Shown here in pieces: positions 27,786 to 36,182 of a stretch of 64,000 bases of DNA. The stretch lies in NCBI RefSeq assembly GCF_014207965.1, contig NZ_JACHLM010000003.1, positions 1 through 64,000 of the forward strand, read 5' to 3'. The DNA comes from Brevundimonas bullata. GTDB lineage: Bacteria > Pseudomonadota > Alphaproteobacteria > Caulobacterales > Caulobacteraceae. Made by a program: the position numbers and the translations under genes. The notes under the pieces are model-generated. The model had not been told where the DNA came from. It saw nothing but the letters and a program-made list of their open reading frames with translations, and did not search any database. How positions within the stretch are numbered: position 1 is the first letter of the stretch; each line of letters opens with the position of its first letter.

Positions 27786-28441
27786 CAGAAGGCGCTCCTG
27801 TCGAGGGGTTCAGCATGACCGGCCTCGGCCGCGAGCGCGGCCTCCAGCGCGGCGGAGACGCGGGCGGCGACGCCCTCGGGATCAAACTCGGCGCGGCCGT
27901 CGGCCCATTCCAGGGTGAAGGCGGCGGCAGGGGCGCCGGCGTCCTCGCGGAAGGCGATCAGGCCGCTGAAGCCGGCGTCGGCGCACAGGGCCTCCACGTG
28001 GGCGCGGGTCTCGGCGTCCAGCCCGGCGGCGCGAACCTGCAACCGGGGCGAGGCGTCGATTTCCTGGGCCAGTTGTTCGATGGCGGCTTCCAGCGGGCGG
28101 CGCGGGAAGCGGTCGAAGGCGGCGGAGGCCAGGGTGCGGGCGGCGGCGACGGACAGTTCAGCTGACTGATGGCGGTGCGCCTCGGCGACCGTGCTCAGGG
28201 CGCCGGCGGCATGGGCCACCGTCTGGGCCAGGGTCGACAGGGCGTCGGCGCGCAGGGCCTCGACCTCGGCCAGGGCCTGCTGACGGGCTTCCAGCCGCGC
28301 CTGGGCGACCAGGGCGTCGACCTCGGCGGGGGCGAAGGAGCGCTTGACCGGCTGCCAGGCCGAGGGGCGCACGACGTCGCCGTGAGCGTCGAACTCGGTG
28401 TCGAAGATGAAAGGGCGCGCGGTGGAGGGGATGCCGGTCAT
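27785..28441 (-). CDS. flbE: FliH-like flagellar assembly protein FlbE
   Basis: A 218-residue, Ala/Glu-rich, mostly helical protein at the position of flbE in the Caulobacter fliF operon. FlbE corresponds to FliH, the regulator that links the FliI ATPase to the C-ring. Visible: an N-terminal RPFIFDTEFD segment, a long coiled-coil stretch (about 38-115) and a compact C-terminal domain (about 120-205) similar to FliH. Sequence conservation is low, so the call rests partly on position. One base separates its start from the fliG stop. Confidence 0.82.
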   Translation of the reverse strand: MTGIPSTARPFIFDTEFDAHGDVVRPSAWQPVKRSFAPAEVDALVAQARLEARQQALAEVEALRADALSTLAQTVAHAAGALSTVAEAHRHQSAELSVAAARTLASAAFDRFPRRPLEAAIEQLAQEIDASPRLQVRAAGLDAETRAHVEALCADAGFSGLIAFREDAGAPAAAFTLEWADGRAEFDPEGVAARVSAALEAALAAEAGHAEPLDRSAF

Positions 28442-28442
28442 G

Positions 28443-29477
28443 TCAGTAGATCAACTCGTCGTCGCCGCTCTGGCCGGCCAGCATGATGTCGCCGCGCGCG
28501 GCCAGGTCCTTGGCCACCTGGACCATGGTCATCTGGGCGGCGTCGACGTCCTTCAGGCGGACAGGCCCCATGGATTCCATGTCTTCGCGCATGATCTTCG
28601 AGGCGCGCTCGGACATGTTGGAGAAGAACATTTCGCGCAGCGCGTCCGAGGCGCCCTTGAGCGCCAGACCCAGTTGGTCCTTTTCGACCGCGCGCAGCAG
28701 GGTCTGCACGCCGCCGGGGTCCAGCTTGGACAGGTCCTCGAACACGAACATCAGCGAGCGGATGCGTTCGGCGGAATCGCGGCTGCGTTCCTCCAGGGCG
28801 CCGATGAAGCGGGCCTCAGTCTGGCGGTCGAAGCTGTTGAAGATGTCGGCCATCAGTTCATGGCTGTCCCGCTTGGACGTCCGCGCCAGGTTGGACATGA
28901 ACTCGGTGCGCAGAGTCTGCTCGATCTTGTCGAGGATGTCGCGCTGTACCGGCTCCATGCGCAGCATGCGCTGGACGCACTCCAGGGCGAAGTCTTCCGG
29001 CAGGGCCGTCAGCACGCGCGAGGCGTGGTCAGGCTTGACCTTGGACAGGACCACGGCGACCGTCTGCGGGTATTCGTTCTTCAGATAGTTGGCGAGGACG
29101 GCCTCGTTCACATTGCCGAGCTTGTCCCACATGGTCCGACCGGCAGGGCCGCGGATTTCCTCCATCAGGGCGTCGACGCGGTCGCCCGACATGAAGGAGG
29201 CCAGCAGGCGCTGGGTCTGTTCGTAGCTGCCCATCAGGGCGCCGGCGCCGCCGATGCCCGAGACGAACTCGACCAGGACTTCCTCAACCACCTGGGCGGC
29301 GACCGTGCCGAGCCCGGCCATGGCCTGGGAGACCTCCTTGATCTCCTCCTCATCGAGCTGCTGCCACAGGACGGTGTGCTCTTCGCCCAGCGACAGCAGG
29401 ACGACTGCGGCGCGTTCAGGCCCCGTCAGCTTGCGGATGTCGTCGACCGCGCCCTTTTTGCTCACCAGACGGGTCAT
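28443..29477 (-). CDS. fliG: Flagellar motor switch protein FliG
   Basis: A 344-residue C-ring protein that couples the rotor to the stator. The N-terminal domain (about 15-110) binds FliF; the middle and C-terminal domains carry armadillo-like helices, with the charged torque helix near residues 280-300 ([16 protein letters not shown]). Length is normal. Its start overlaps the last base of the fliF stop region (both at 29477), so translation is coupled. Confidence 0.96.
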   Translation of the reverse strand: MTRLVSKKGAVDDIRKLTGPERAAVVLLSLGEEHTVLWQQLDEEEIKEVSQAMAGLGTVAAQVVEEVLVEFVSGIGGAGALMGSYEQTQRLLASFMSGDRVDALMEEIRGPAGRTMWDKLGNVNEAVLANYLKNEYPQTVAVVLSKVKPDHASRVLTALPEDFALECVQRMLRMEPVQRDILDKIEQTLRTEFMSNLARTSKRDSHELMADIFNSFDRQTEARFIGALEERSRDSAERIRSLMFVFEDLSKLDPGGVQTLLRAVEKDQLGLALKGASDALREMFFSNMSERASKIMREDMESMGPVRLKDVDAAQMTMVQVAKDLAARGDIMLAGQSGDDELIY

Positions 29478-31129
29478 TAGGTTTCATGCACCCAGGAGCG
29501 GAGAATGGCGGTCGATTCCTCGGGGTGGGAATCGACGAAGTCGGCCACCTTCTTGATCGAGGAGGCCTTCACCTGTCCCTCGATGCGGGCGATGTCGAGG
29601 CGCTGATCCATCTCCGAAGGCCCGGACAGCATCTGCGGCTGGCCCGGCAGGACGCCGCCGACCAGCTGGGTGTCCAGCGGCGTCACCGGCATGCCGTTGG
29701 CGCCGACCAGGGCGGGCACGCCGCCGCCGCCCGAAGCCGTCTTCAGCAGGGGCCGCACGACGAAGAAGATCAGCAGCAGGCCGGTGACCAGCAGCACCAG
29801 CAGCTCGACCCCGCGCATGATGTCGTTCTTGTCGAAGTTGAACATCGACGAGCCTTCGTCCGCGCCCGGCGCCGCCGACGGCTCGCGGTTGAAGCGGACG
29901 TTGACCACCTCGATCTTGTCGCCGCGCGTCTCGTCGATGCCGACGGCGGCGGCGACCAGGGTCTTGATCTGCTGCACTTCTTCGGCGGTGCGCGGGGCGT
30001 AGGTCGGCTCGCCCTTGCCGTCGGCGGCGGGGGTGTACTTGCCGTCCACGGCGACGGAGACCGACAGCTTCTTGACCTCGCCCGGCTCCTTGACCGTCGT
30101 CGTCGTGGTGTTGGAGATCTCGTAGTTGGTGGTCTCGGTGTTTTCCGAGTTGGTCGAGCCGATCGGCGTAGCGTTCGGGGCCTGACCGCCGGGGATATTG
30201 TTGGTGGCGGTGACGCCGCCGTCGGCCTGGCCCGTCGTGTCCTGCGACTGCGAGCCGTTGGTCGAGGTCGAGCGGACGACCTGGCCGTCGGGATCGTACT
30301 TTTGTTCCTGGGTGGTGGAACGGCTGTGGTCGATGTCGGCGGTGACCTGGACCCGCGCGGCGCCGGCGCCGACGACGCCCTCGACGATGTCCTTGATGCG
30401 CGCCTGAAGCTGGGACTCGGTCGTGGCCTTGGCGGCTTCGGCGTTGGCCGAGGTGAAGCCGGTGTCTTCCGAGCCGGCGGCCAGGGTGCGGTTGGACTGG
30501 TCGGTCACCGTGACCTTGTCCGGCTTCAGGTTCGGCACCGAGGAAGCGACGACGTTGCGGATGGCGCGGACCTGGTCGGCGCTCAGGTCGCGACCGCCGA
30601 CGCCCACGACCACGGCGGCGGTCGGGTCGGTGGCGGCGGCCTGGAACATTTCCCGGCGCGGCATGGTGATATGGACGCGGGCCGAGGTGATGCCGCGCAT
30701 CGACATGATGGTGCGCGACAGCTCGCCTTGCAGGGCGCGCTGCTCGTTGAGGTTCTGCTGGAACTCGGTCTGGCCCAGCACCGACTGGTTGTCGAAGATC
30801 TCGTAGCCGACGCTGCCCGAGGTCACGAGACCCTTGCCCGCCAGCAACAGGCGCGCGGTGCCGACTTCGTCGCGGCTGACGAAGATGGTCGAGCCGTCGC
30901 CCTTGGAGCTGTACTTGATCGCAGCCTGATCGAGGGCGGCGCTGATCTCGGAGGCTTCGCGCAGGTCGAGGTTGGAATAGAGCAGAGCGTCAGGCGCCTG
31001 GCCCACACGCAGCATGACGGCGACCAGCACAGCGGCCACGCCCGCGGCGACGCCAAGCACTGCGGCCAAGCGGCCGATCCCGAACTTCTGCAACGCCGCC
31101 GTGAAGCCGCCCACGCGTCCCCGCCTCAT
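29477..31129 (-). CDS. fliF: Flagellar MS-ring protein FliF
   Basis: A 550-residue inner-membrane protein forming the MS ring, the base of flagellar assembly. First membrane helix at about residues 20-40 ([19 protein letters not shown]), then ring-building motifs with GYEIFD and the PR-REMF segment, a Ser/Thr/Asn-rich insertion (about 285-350), second membrane helix near 440-462 and a C-terminal tail that binds FliG. First gene of the operon fliF-fliG-flbE-fliN-flbD. The upstream region carries candidate cell-cycle control sites. Confidence 0.96.
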   Translation of the reverse strand: MRRGRVGGFTAALQKFGIGRLAAVLGVAAGVAAVLVAVMLRVGQAPDALLYSNLDLREASEISAALDQAAIKYSSKGDGSTIFVSRDEVGTARLLLAGKGLVTSGSVGYEIFDNQSVLGQTEFQQNLNEQRALQGELSRTIMSMRGITSARVHITMPRREMFQAAATDPTAAVVVGVGGRDLSADQVRAIRNVVASSVPNLKPDKVTVTDQSNRTLAAGSEDTGFTSANAEAAKATTESQLQARIKDIVEGVVGAGAARVQVTADIDHSRSTTQEQKYDPDGQVVRSTSTNGSQSQDTTGQADGGVTATNNIPGGQAPNATPIGSTNSENTETTNYEISNTTTTTVKEPGEVKKLSVSVAVDGKYTPAADGKGEPTYAPRTAEEVQQIKTLVAAAVGIDETRGDKIEVVNVRFNREPSAAPGADEGSSMFNFDKNDIMRGVELLVLLVTGLLLIFFVVRPLLKTASGGGGVPALVGANGMPVTPLDTQLVGGVLPGQPQMLSGPSEMDQRLDIARIEGQVKASSIKKVADFVDSHPEESTAILRSWVHET

Positions 31130-31221
31130 ACTGGCGGGAGGACCACACCGCCCCGCTAGGCAGAAACTGCCGCCTGGATGGTAAACGCCGCGTTAAGATG
31201 CGTTAAAGATTGAAGGAATCC
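31130..31221 (-). promoter_or_regulatory. fliF operon control region
   Basis: Two TTAA half-sites (31193-31196 and 31203-31206) are spaced by 6 bp, close to but not equal to the 7-bp spacing of the CtrA consensus. A palindrome GGCAGAAACTGCC (31159-31171), 30 bp before the start codon, could be an FlbD-binding ftr element. A GAATC (GANTC) site is at 31216-31220. In Caulobacter the fliF promoter is activated by CtrA and repressed by FlbD, which makes this reading plausible. Confidence 0.45.
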
Positions 31222-31411
31222 TCCCTTTCCCCTCTCGCCTTTAGGGAGAAGGTGGCTCGCGCAGCGAGACGGATGAGGGGTGACTGCGCGACCGCCGCCT
31301 TTAGGCGAACCCAAACACGAAAAAGGGGTGAGGCCCTGCCGGCAACGGCAATGCTCACACCCCTCATCCGAGCGCCTTCGGCGCCCACCTTCTCCCTCAA
31401 GGGGAGAAGGG
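31222..31411. repeat. Inverted-repeat element, family B
   Basis: Arms of about 55 nt at each end are inverse complements with roughly four in five bases matching: a GGGAGAAGGTGG block, a small inner hairpin, then GGATGAGGGGTG. It separates the fliF promoter from the dehydrogenase gene. The same design occurs at 33648-33806. Confidence 0.75.
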
Positions 31412-31423
31412 CTTTCTTTCGCC

Positions 31424-32521
31424 TTAGGCCGCCTTCAGCAGCTCCGCCTTCTGCTCCGCCGCCGCCTTGATGCGGGCTTCGGCGATGGCGTCAGCGATCA
31501 GGTGGGTCGGCTTGTTCTCGACCACCGAACGCTCGAGGATTTCCTCGAAGGTGTCCATCAGGCGCGACAGCTTGCCCTCGACCCACGAGGCGTCATAGGC
31601 GCCGCCCGACTGGCGGGCGTTCATTTCCGAGGCGACGTTGATGATGCCGCCGCCGTTGACGACGTAGTCGGGGGCGTACAGCACCCCGCGACGGAACAGC
31701 TCGTCGCCGATGTCGGCGGTGGCCAGCTGGTTGTTGGCGGCGCCGCAGACGGCCTTGACCTTGAGGCGGTCCAGGGTCTGCAGGTTCAGCGTCGCGCCCA
31801 GGGCGCAGGGGGCATAGATGTCGGCGGCGACGTCATAGATGGCGTCAGGCGAGACGATCTCGGCGCCGGTCTTGGCGGCCACGGCGTCCAGGTTGGCCTG
31901 GTTGACGTCGGTGATGATCAGCTTGGCGCCGGCCTTGTGCAGCTTCTCGGCCAGATAGGCGCCGACGTGGCCGACGCCCTGGATGGCGACGGTCAGGCCG
32001 GTCATGTCGTCTTGGTTGAACAGGCGGCGCGCCACGACCAGGTTCGAGCGGAACACGCCCTCGGCGGTGACGGGGCTCGGGTCGCCCGAGGCTTCCGGGC
32101 CGTCCTTGAGGCCGAGCACGTATTCCGTGACCTTGCGGGCCTCGGCGATGTCCTCGACCGAGGTGCCGACGTCTTCGGCGGCGTAGTAGTTGCCGCCCAG
32201 GCCGTTCAGGAAGCGACCGAAGGCGCGGAACAGCTCCGGCGACTTCTGGGTGCGGCTGTCGCCGATGATGACCGACTTGCCGCCGCCCATTTCGAGGTCG
32301 GCGACCGCGTTCTTGTAGCTCATGCCCTTGGACAGACGCAGCACGTCTTCCAGCGCTTCCTCAGCGGTGGCGTAGTTCCACATGCGGGTGCCGCCGACGG
32401 CGGGGCCGCGCGCGGTAGAGTGAACCGCGACGATGGCCTTCAGGCCGGTTTTCTCGTCATGGAAGGCGTGGACGCCTTCATGGTTCGCGAAAGAGGGGGA
32501 ATCAAACAGCGTCTTGCCCAT
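31424..32521 (-). CDS. Leu/Phe/Val-type amino acid dehydrogenase
   Basis: A 365-residue cytoplasmic NAD-dependent enzyme of the Glu/Leu/Phe/Val dehydrogenase family, removing ammonia from branched-chain or aromatic amino acids. The N-terminal dimerisation domain has substrate-binding Lys70 (SYKNA) and catalytic Lys82 in MGGGKSVI; the Rossmann domain begins with QGVGHVG (about 178-184). The size is closer to leucine dehydrogenase than to glutamate dehydrogenase; the exact substrate is not determined. AGGAAAGG ribosome-binding site. Monocistronic. Confidence 0.88.
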   Translation of the reverse strand: MGKTLFDSPSFANHEGVHAFHDEKTGLKAIVAVHSTARGPAVGGTRMWNYATAEEALEDVLRLSKGMSYKNAVADLEMGGGKSVIIGDSRTQKSPELFRAFGRFLNGLGGNYYAAEDVGTSVEDIAEARKVTEYVLGLKDGPEASGDPSPVTAEGVFRSNLVVARRLFNQDDMTGLTVAIQGVGHVGAYLAEKLHKAGAKLIITDVNQANLDAVAAKTGAEIVSPDAIYDVAADIYAPCALGATLNLQTLDRLKVKAVCGAANNQLATADIGDELFRRGVLYAPDYVVNGGGIINVASEMNARQSGGAYDASWVEGKLSRLMDTFEEILERSVVENKPTHLIADAIAEARIKAAAEQKAELLKAA

Positions 32522-32614
32522 GACAGGCCTTTCCTGGGGTATTTTTTATTGCGCGAGGAGATACGCCGCGCCCGCCTAAACGGCAAGCATGACGGTTTCG
32601 CGTCAGGAAAAGAC

Positions 32615-33631
32615 TCAGCGCGCCTTGGGATCAGCCCGCAGCGCCGGCAGCACCGGCCCGGCCCCGGACGGCAAGGGCGCGGCGGCGTCGCGCAGCCAGG
32701 CCTCGACGTCGCGATAGACGACCTCGCCCTGCAGGTCGCGGTTCAGGATGTGCCAGCCGTTCGGATAATAGGCGGTGCGCAGGTTGGGCCGCTCGCCCGC
32801 CCGCTCCAGCGCCAGCCGCATGGGCCCCTTGCGCACGATCTGGTCGTGGGCGCCGTAGAGCAGCAGGGTCGGTTTCTCGATCGCGCCGAGACGCATCGAG
32901 GCCGCTTCCATCAGGTCGACCAGGCCATGCATGGAATCAAAGCGGGTGGAGAGGATGCTGGACGGATCGCGGCCATTGCGGATCAGCTCCAGCGTATTGT
33001 CCGAGGCGCGGATATTGCGCACCGCGAAGGCGGGGGGCTCAACCGCCCTGTCGCCAATCAGCCGGGCGGCGGCCCAGAGGCCGGCGCGGTTGAACGGACT
33101 CTGGCTGGACCAGCCCCAGACGCCGGGAGCCAGAAGGACCACACGGTCGGCGTCTGGCGGGCTCTCGCCTCCGAAGGCGGCGATGGTCGATGAGCCGCCC
33201 ATGCTCTCGCCGGCCACTACGATCAGGGCGTTGGGCCGCTCGGCGCGGACAAGCGAGACGATGGTGCGCAAGTCGGCGCTGGTCAGGCTTTCGGGGGCGA
33301 ACTCGCCGCGATGGGGCGACAGGCCGAAGCCGCGCTGGTCATAGGCCCAGGTCTCGATGCCGCGTGTCGCCCACCACGGCCCGGCCAGTCGGAAGGAGGC
33401 GTAGTGGTCGTTGAAACCGTGCAGGGCGACGATGACGGCCCAGGGTTGCTGGCCTTCCGGGCTCCAGCGCAGATAGGGCAGCCGCGCGCCATCCTGAACC
33501 ACGAAGACGCCGCGATCCAGCGCCTCCGCCTCGATGCGCGGGCCGGTGAAGCCGACGGGCGGAGTCTGCGGGCCTTGCAGATGCGGCGTGGCGCAGGCGG
33601 ACAGGGCAAAGCTGAGCAGCACGGCGCCCAT
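32615..33631 (-). CDS. Alpha/beta hydrolase, monoacylglycerol-lipase-like lipoprotein
   Basis: A 338-residue serine hydrolase with the nucleophile elbow GESMGGS, catalytic Asp in GAHDQIV and His in NGWHILN; the oxyanion strand is VIVALHGFND. It resembles lysophospholipase/monoacylglycerol lipase proteins. A short hydrophobic N-terminus ends in LSAC, a lipobox, so it may be an envelope lipoprotein. ATG 33631 is chosen, but the frame stays open through a repeat element to an ATG at 33817 that overlaps the glycosylase stop (TAATG); use of that start would add 62 repeat-encoded residues. Confidence 0.85.
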   Translation of the reverse strand: MGAVLLSFALSACATPHLQGPQTPPVGFTGPRIEAEALDRGVFVVQDGARLPYLRWSPEGQQPWAVIVALHGFNDHYASFRLAGPWWATRGIETWAYDQRGFGLSPHRGEFAPESLTSADLRTIVSLVRAERPNALIVVAGESMGGSSTIAAFGGESPPDADRVVLLAPGVWGWSSQSPFNRAGLWAAARLIGDRAVEPPAFAVRNIRASDNTLELIRNGRDPSSILSTRFDSMHGLVDLMEAASMRLGAIEKPTLLLYGAHDQIVRKGPMRLALERAGERPNLRTAYYPNGWHILNRDLQGEVVYRDVEAWLRDAAAPLPSGAGPVLPALRADPKAR

Positions 33632-33647
33632 CCACCCGCGAAGAGCC

Positions 33648-33806
33648 TTCCCTTTTCCCTTCGAGGGAGAAGGTGGGCGCTGAAGGCGCTCGGATGAGGG
33701 GGAGGTTTCGGCAGGCAGACGGTCCGCCGATGAGTATGAGGTTGCCCGCCCCCACATCCGTCTTGCTCCGCAAGCCACCTTCTCCCTCGAAGGGAGAAGG
33801 GAAAGA
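33648..33806. repeat. Inverted-repeat element, family B
   Basis: The arms CCCTTCGAGGGAGAAGGTGG (left) and CCACCTTCTCCCTCGAAGGG (right) are perfect inverse complements over these 20 bases, within longer imperfect arms. It lies between the glycosylase gene and the hydrolase start and keeps an open frame into the hydrolase. Confidence 0.8.
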
Positions 33807-33816
33807 AAGCTGCGCA

Positions 33817-34422
33817 TTACGCCAGTATCTCCGCTGTACTCTGGCGAAGGTAGGGCAGAACCTCGGTTTCAAACCACGGATTTTTGCGCAGCCAGGCCGT
33901 ATTGCGCCACGACGGGTGCGGCAGGGGCAGGACGGCGGGGGCGTAGTCGCGCCAGGCGCGGACGGTTTCGGTCATGGTGGCGCGGGCTTTGTCGCCCAGA
34001 GCCCAGGTCTGGGCGTAGCCGCCGACCAGCAGGGTCAGCTCGACCTTGGGCAGTTCGGCCAGCAGCCGGGGCCGCCACAGCTCGGCGCAGCGGCGCGGCG
34101 GCGGATAGTCGCCGCCTTTCGGGTCTGTGCCGGGAAAGCAGAAGGCCTGGGCGGCGACGCCCAGACGCGGATCGCCGTAGAAGGTGGCCTCGTCCACGCC
34201 CAGCCAGTCGCGCAGGCGGACGCCGGACGGGTCGGTGAAGGGCAGACCGCTTTCATGCACCCGCCGCCCCGGCGCCTGGCCGCAGATCAGCAGGCGCGTC
34301 TGGGGCGCAACCATGACCACCGGGCGCGGCGTGTGGGGCAGATGACCCAGGCAGGCCCGGCAGGCGCGGATGTCGGCCAGGACTTCGTCCAGGCCGGTGT
34401 CCGGTTCAGTCGAAATCGTCAT
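33817..34422 (-). CDS. Uracil-DNA glycosylase family protein with [4Fe-4S] ligands
   Basis: A 201-residue DNA-repair protein of the family 4/5 (COG1573) uracil-DNA glycosylases, which remove uracil from DNA. Motif 1 reads GQAPGRRVHESGLPF and motif 2 PLPHPSWRN. Four cysteines, Cys21-x2-Cys24 and Cys95 with Cys112, have the spacing of the [4Fe-4S] cluster of these enzymes. The family usually has GEAPG; here Gln replaces Glu, which may place it in a variant subfamily. It overlaps the DUF3253 gene by 17 nt. Confidence 0.85.
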   Translation of the reverse strand: MTISTEPDTGLDEVLADIRACRACLGHLPHTPRPVVMVAPQTRLLICGQAPGRRVHESGLPFTDPSGVRLRDWLGVDEATFYGDPRLGVAAQAFCFPGTDPKGGDYPPPRRCAELWRPRLLAELPKVELTLLVGGYAQTWALGDKARATMTETVRAWRDYAPAVLPLPHPSWRNTAWLRKNPWFETEVLPYLRQSTAEILA

Positions 34423-34726
34423 CCGATTTTTCGACCGGCGGCAGGGCCGCCAGAGCCGCAGCCGTCTCGGCCTCGGTCGGCAGGCGCAGACGGATCACGC
34501 CCTTGAAGGCGTTCGGATCGACCACCTTGCCCTTCTTGGTGATGGTCAGCTTGCCCTGACGCATCAGGCCCAGGGCCGTGGCGCGAACCTTGGGCAGCAT
34601 GCGCTGCCACTGCTCGGGCTGCAGCTCTTTGGCTACGTCCGAAGGTTCAATGCTCTTGCCGCCGACGTTCTTGGGGTCGGCCTTGGCCAGTTTTTCAAAA
34701 ATGGCCGCTTCGATTGGATCGCTCAT
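34406..34726 (-). CDS. DUF3253 family protein
   Basis: A 106-residue cytoplasmic protein with the DUF3253 pattern: DPIEAAIFEKLAK, SIEPSDVAKEL, QWQRMLPKVRATAL and LTITKKGKVVDP, followed by KGVIRLRLP. The layout resembles a winged-helix DNA-binding domain. It has an acidic tail (DDDFD). No function is established for the family. The 17-nt overlap with the glycosylase gene downstream suggests coupled expression and possibly a role in DNA repair, which is inference. Confidence 0.82.
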   Translation of the reverse strand: MSDPIEAAIFEKLAKADPKNVGGKSIEPSDVAKELQPEQWQRMLPKVRATALGLMRQGKLTITKKGKVVDPNAFKGVIRLRLPTEAETAAALAALPPVEKSDDDFD

Positions 34727-34773
34727 AGGGTCTATATGCTGCACCGCAAGATCGGAAAGAAGGCGTAATCGGC

Positions 34774-35208
34774 ATGGTCGCGAAAATCACAGTCACCGAA
34801 GGCGAGTTCGCAGGTTGGCAAACCTATGACCTGCACGACACCTTCGACGTGGTGGTCGGCCCCTTCTACGGCAAACTGGACCCCGACGGCCATATGCGCT
34901 GCGCCTTCCGCGCCGAGCAGAAACACATGAACGCCGGCGGCCGCATGCACGGCGGCTGCCTGATGACCTTCGCCGACATCGCCATGTTCCAGATCGCCTA
35001 TCAGGAGATGGAGGGGGCGTCCGGCGTGACGGTGCAGCTGGATTCCACCTTCATCGACGGCGCCTATGTGGGCGAACTGATCGAGGCGACCGGCCAGGTC
35101 ACCAAGGCGGGCAAGAGCCTGATCTTCGTGCGCGGCCAGATCAATACCGGCGAGCGACTGTTGATGACCTTCTCGGGCGTAATCCGGAAATTCACGCCGC
35201 GCGACTGA
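34774..35208 (+). CDS. PaaI-type hotdog thioesterase
   Basis: A 144-residue hotdog-fold protein of the PaaI/acyl-CoA thioesterase group. The active-site pattern is visible: Asn53, then HGG at 59-61 and Asp68 on the central helix (MTFADIAMF). The acyl-CoA substrate is unknown. Divergent from the DUF3253 gene with 47 bp between starts. Confidence 0.86.
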   Translation: MVAKITVTEGEFAGWQTYDLHDTFDVVVGPFYGKLDPDGHMRCAFRAEQKHMNAGGRMHGGCLMTFADIAMFQIAYQEMEGASGVTVQLDSTFIDGAYVGELIEATGQVTKAGKSLIFVRGQINTGERLLMTFSGVIRKFTPRD

Positions 35209-35214
35209 AGCCGC

Positions 35215-35490
35215 CTACTTCGCAGGCGCGGCGTAAACCACGCGGCACTCGCCATCGACCGTGGTGTAGCGGCCGTTGGCGGCGTCCACGAAGGCGATGC
35301 GGCCGCCGTCGTTGTACTCGACCTTGCCGGTCGAGCGGCCCTTGAAGGTTTCGACGCCATAGGTCCAGCAGGTGATGTCGGCCGGGCGGTCGCTGAAGGT
35401 CGCGTCATTGCGCGCGCGCCGGCTTTCCGTGCAGGCGGCGGCGGACACGGCGAGACCGAGGACGAGGGTGATCGTAACTGCTCTGTTCAT
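35215..35490 (-). CDS. Hypothetical small lipoprotein
   Basis: A 91-residue protein with a signal peptide and lipobox SAAAC (Cys20). The mature part has CWTYGVETFKG and GRIAFVDAANGRYTTVDGEC, with two cysteines that might pair. No family is recognised. Convergent with the thioesterase gene. Confidence 0.65.
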   Translation of the reverse strand: MNRAVTITLVLGLAVSAAACTESRRARNDATFSDRPADITCWTYGVETFKGRSTGKVEYNDGGRIAFVDAANGRYTTVDGECRVVYAAPAK

Positions 35491-35530
35491 GCCGCACAGC
35501 TTGGCACGGCGAACAGGGGTCGAAAAGCCT

Positions 35531-36148
35531 TTAGACCCCGGCCTTCGCCGCAGGACGTGCGCGGCAGGCCTCCAGCCAGCGGGCCAGATGGGTGAACTCT
35601 TCCGGCGGGCGGTATTTGACCAGTCGCGCGAAGTCGAGGCCCACGGCGGCGACGATGTCGGCGATGGTGAAGCGGTCGGCGGCGATGAATTGGTGCTCGG
35701 CCAGCTGGCGGTCCAGCAGACGCATGAACTTCTCGGCGCCGACGCGGCTGTATTCCGCCACCTGCGGCTGGGGGGCTTCCAGCGCGGCCAACGCGGGATG
35801 GCTGAAGCGGACGTTCAGCATCATCGGATTGGCCAGATAGATCTCGCAGCGGCGGGTCCACATCTCGATCAGCGCCTGCTCCTTCGCATCGTGACCGAAC
35901 AGGTTCGGCTCCGGGTTCAGCGCCTCCAGATAGCGGCAGATGGCGATGGACTCAGAGATGAAGGTCCCGTCGTCCAGTTCCAGCGCCGGGACGTGGGGCA
36001 CGCCGACCTTGGCGCGATAGTCCGCCGTGCGGTGCTGACCGGACAGCAGGTCGATCTCCACAAAGTCGACGTTGTCGACGCCCTTCTCGGCCATGACCCA
36101 GCGGACCCGGCGCGGATTGGGCGCGCGATGCGAGGTGTAGAGCTTCAT
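35531..36148 (-). CDS. Glutathione S-transferase family protein
   Basis: A 205-residue GST: thioredoxin-like N-terminal domain (1-80) starting MKLYTSHRAPNPRRVRW, with VPALELDDGTFISESIAICRYL forming the glutathione-binding VP and ES motifs, then an all-helical C-terminal domain with FTIADI. The Ser/Asn near the start (SHRAPN) would be the catalytic side. The substrate is unknown. GAGGGGAT ribosome-binding site. Confidence 0.9.
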   Translation of the reverse strand: MKLYTSHRAPNPRRVRWVMAEKGVDNVDFVEIDLLSGQHRTADYRAKVGVPHVPALELDDGTFISESIAICRYLEALNPEPNLFGHDAKEQALIEMWTRRCEIYLANPMMLNVRFSHPALAALEAPQPQVAEYSRVGAEKFMRLLDRQLAEHQFIAADRFTIADIVAAVGLDFARLVKYRPPEEFTHLARWLEACRARPAAKAGV

Positions 36149-36182
36149 CGGAAACGATCCCCTCAGTCTGTCGGAAGACGCT

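Noticed and set aside
29486..31159. A 557-codon open frame on the plus strand
   Set aside because: Antisense to fliF; no recognisable features.
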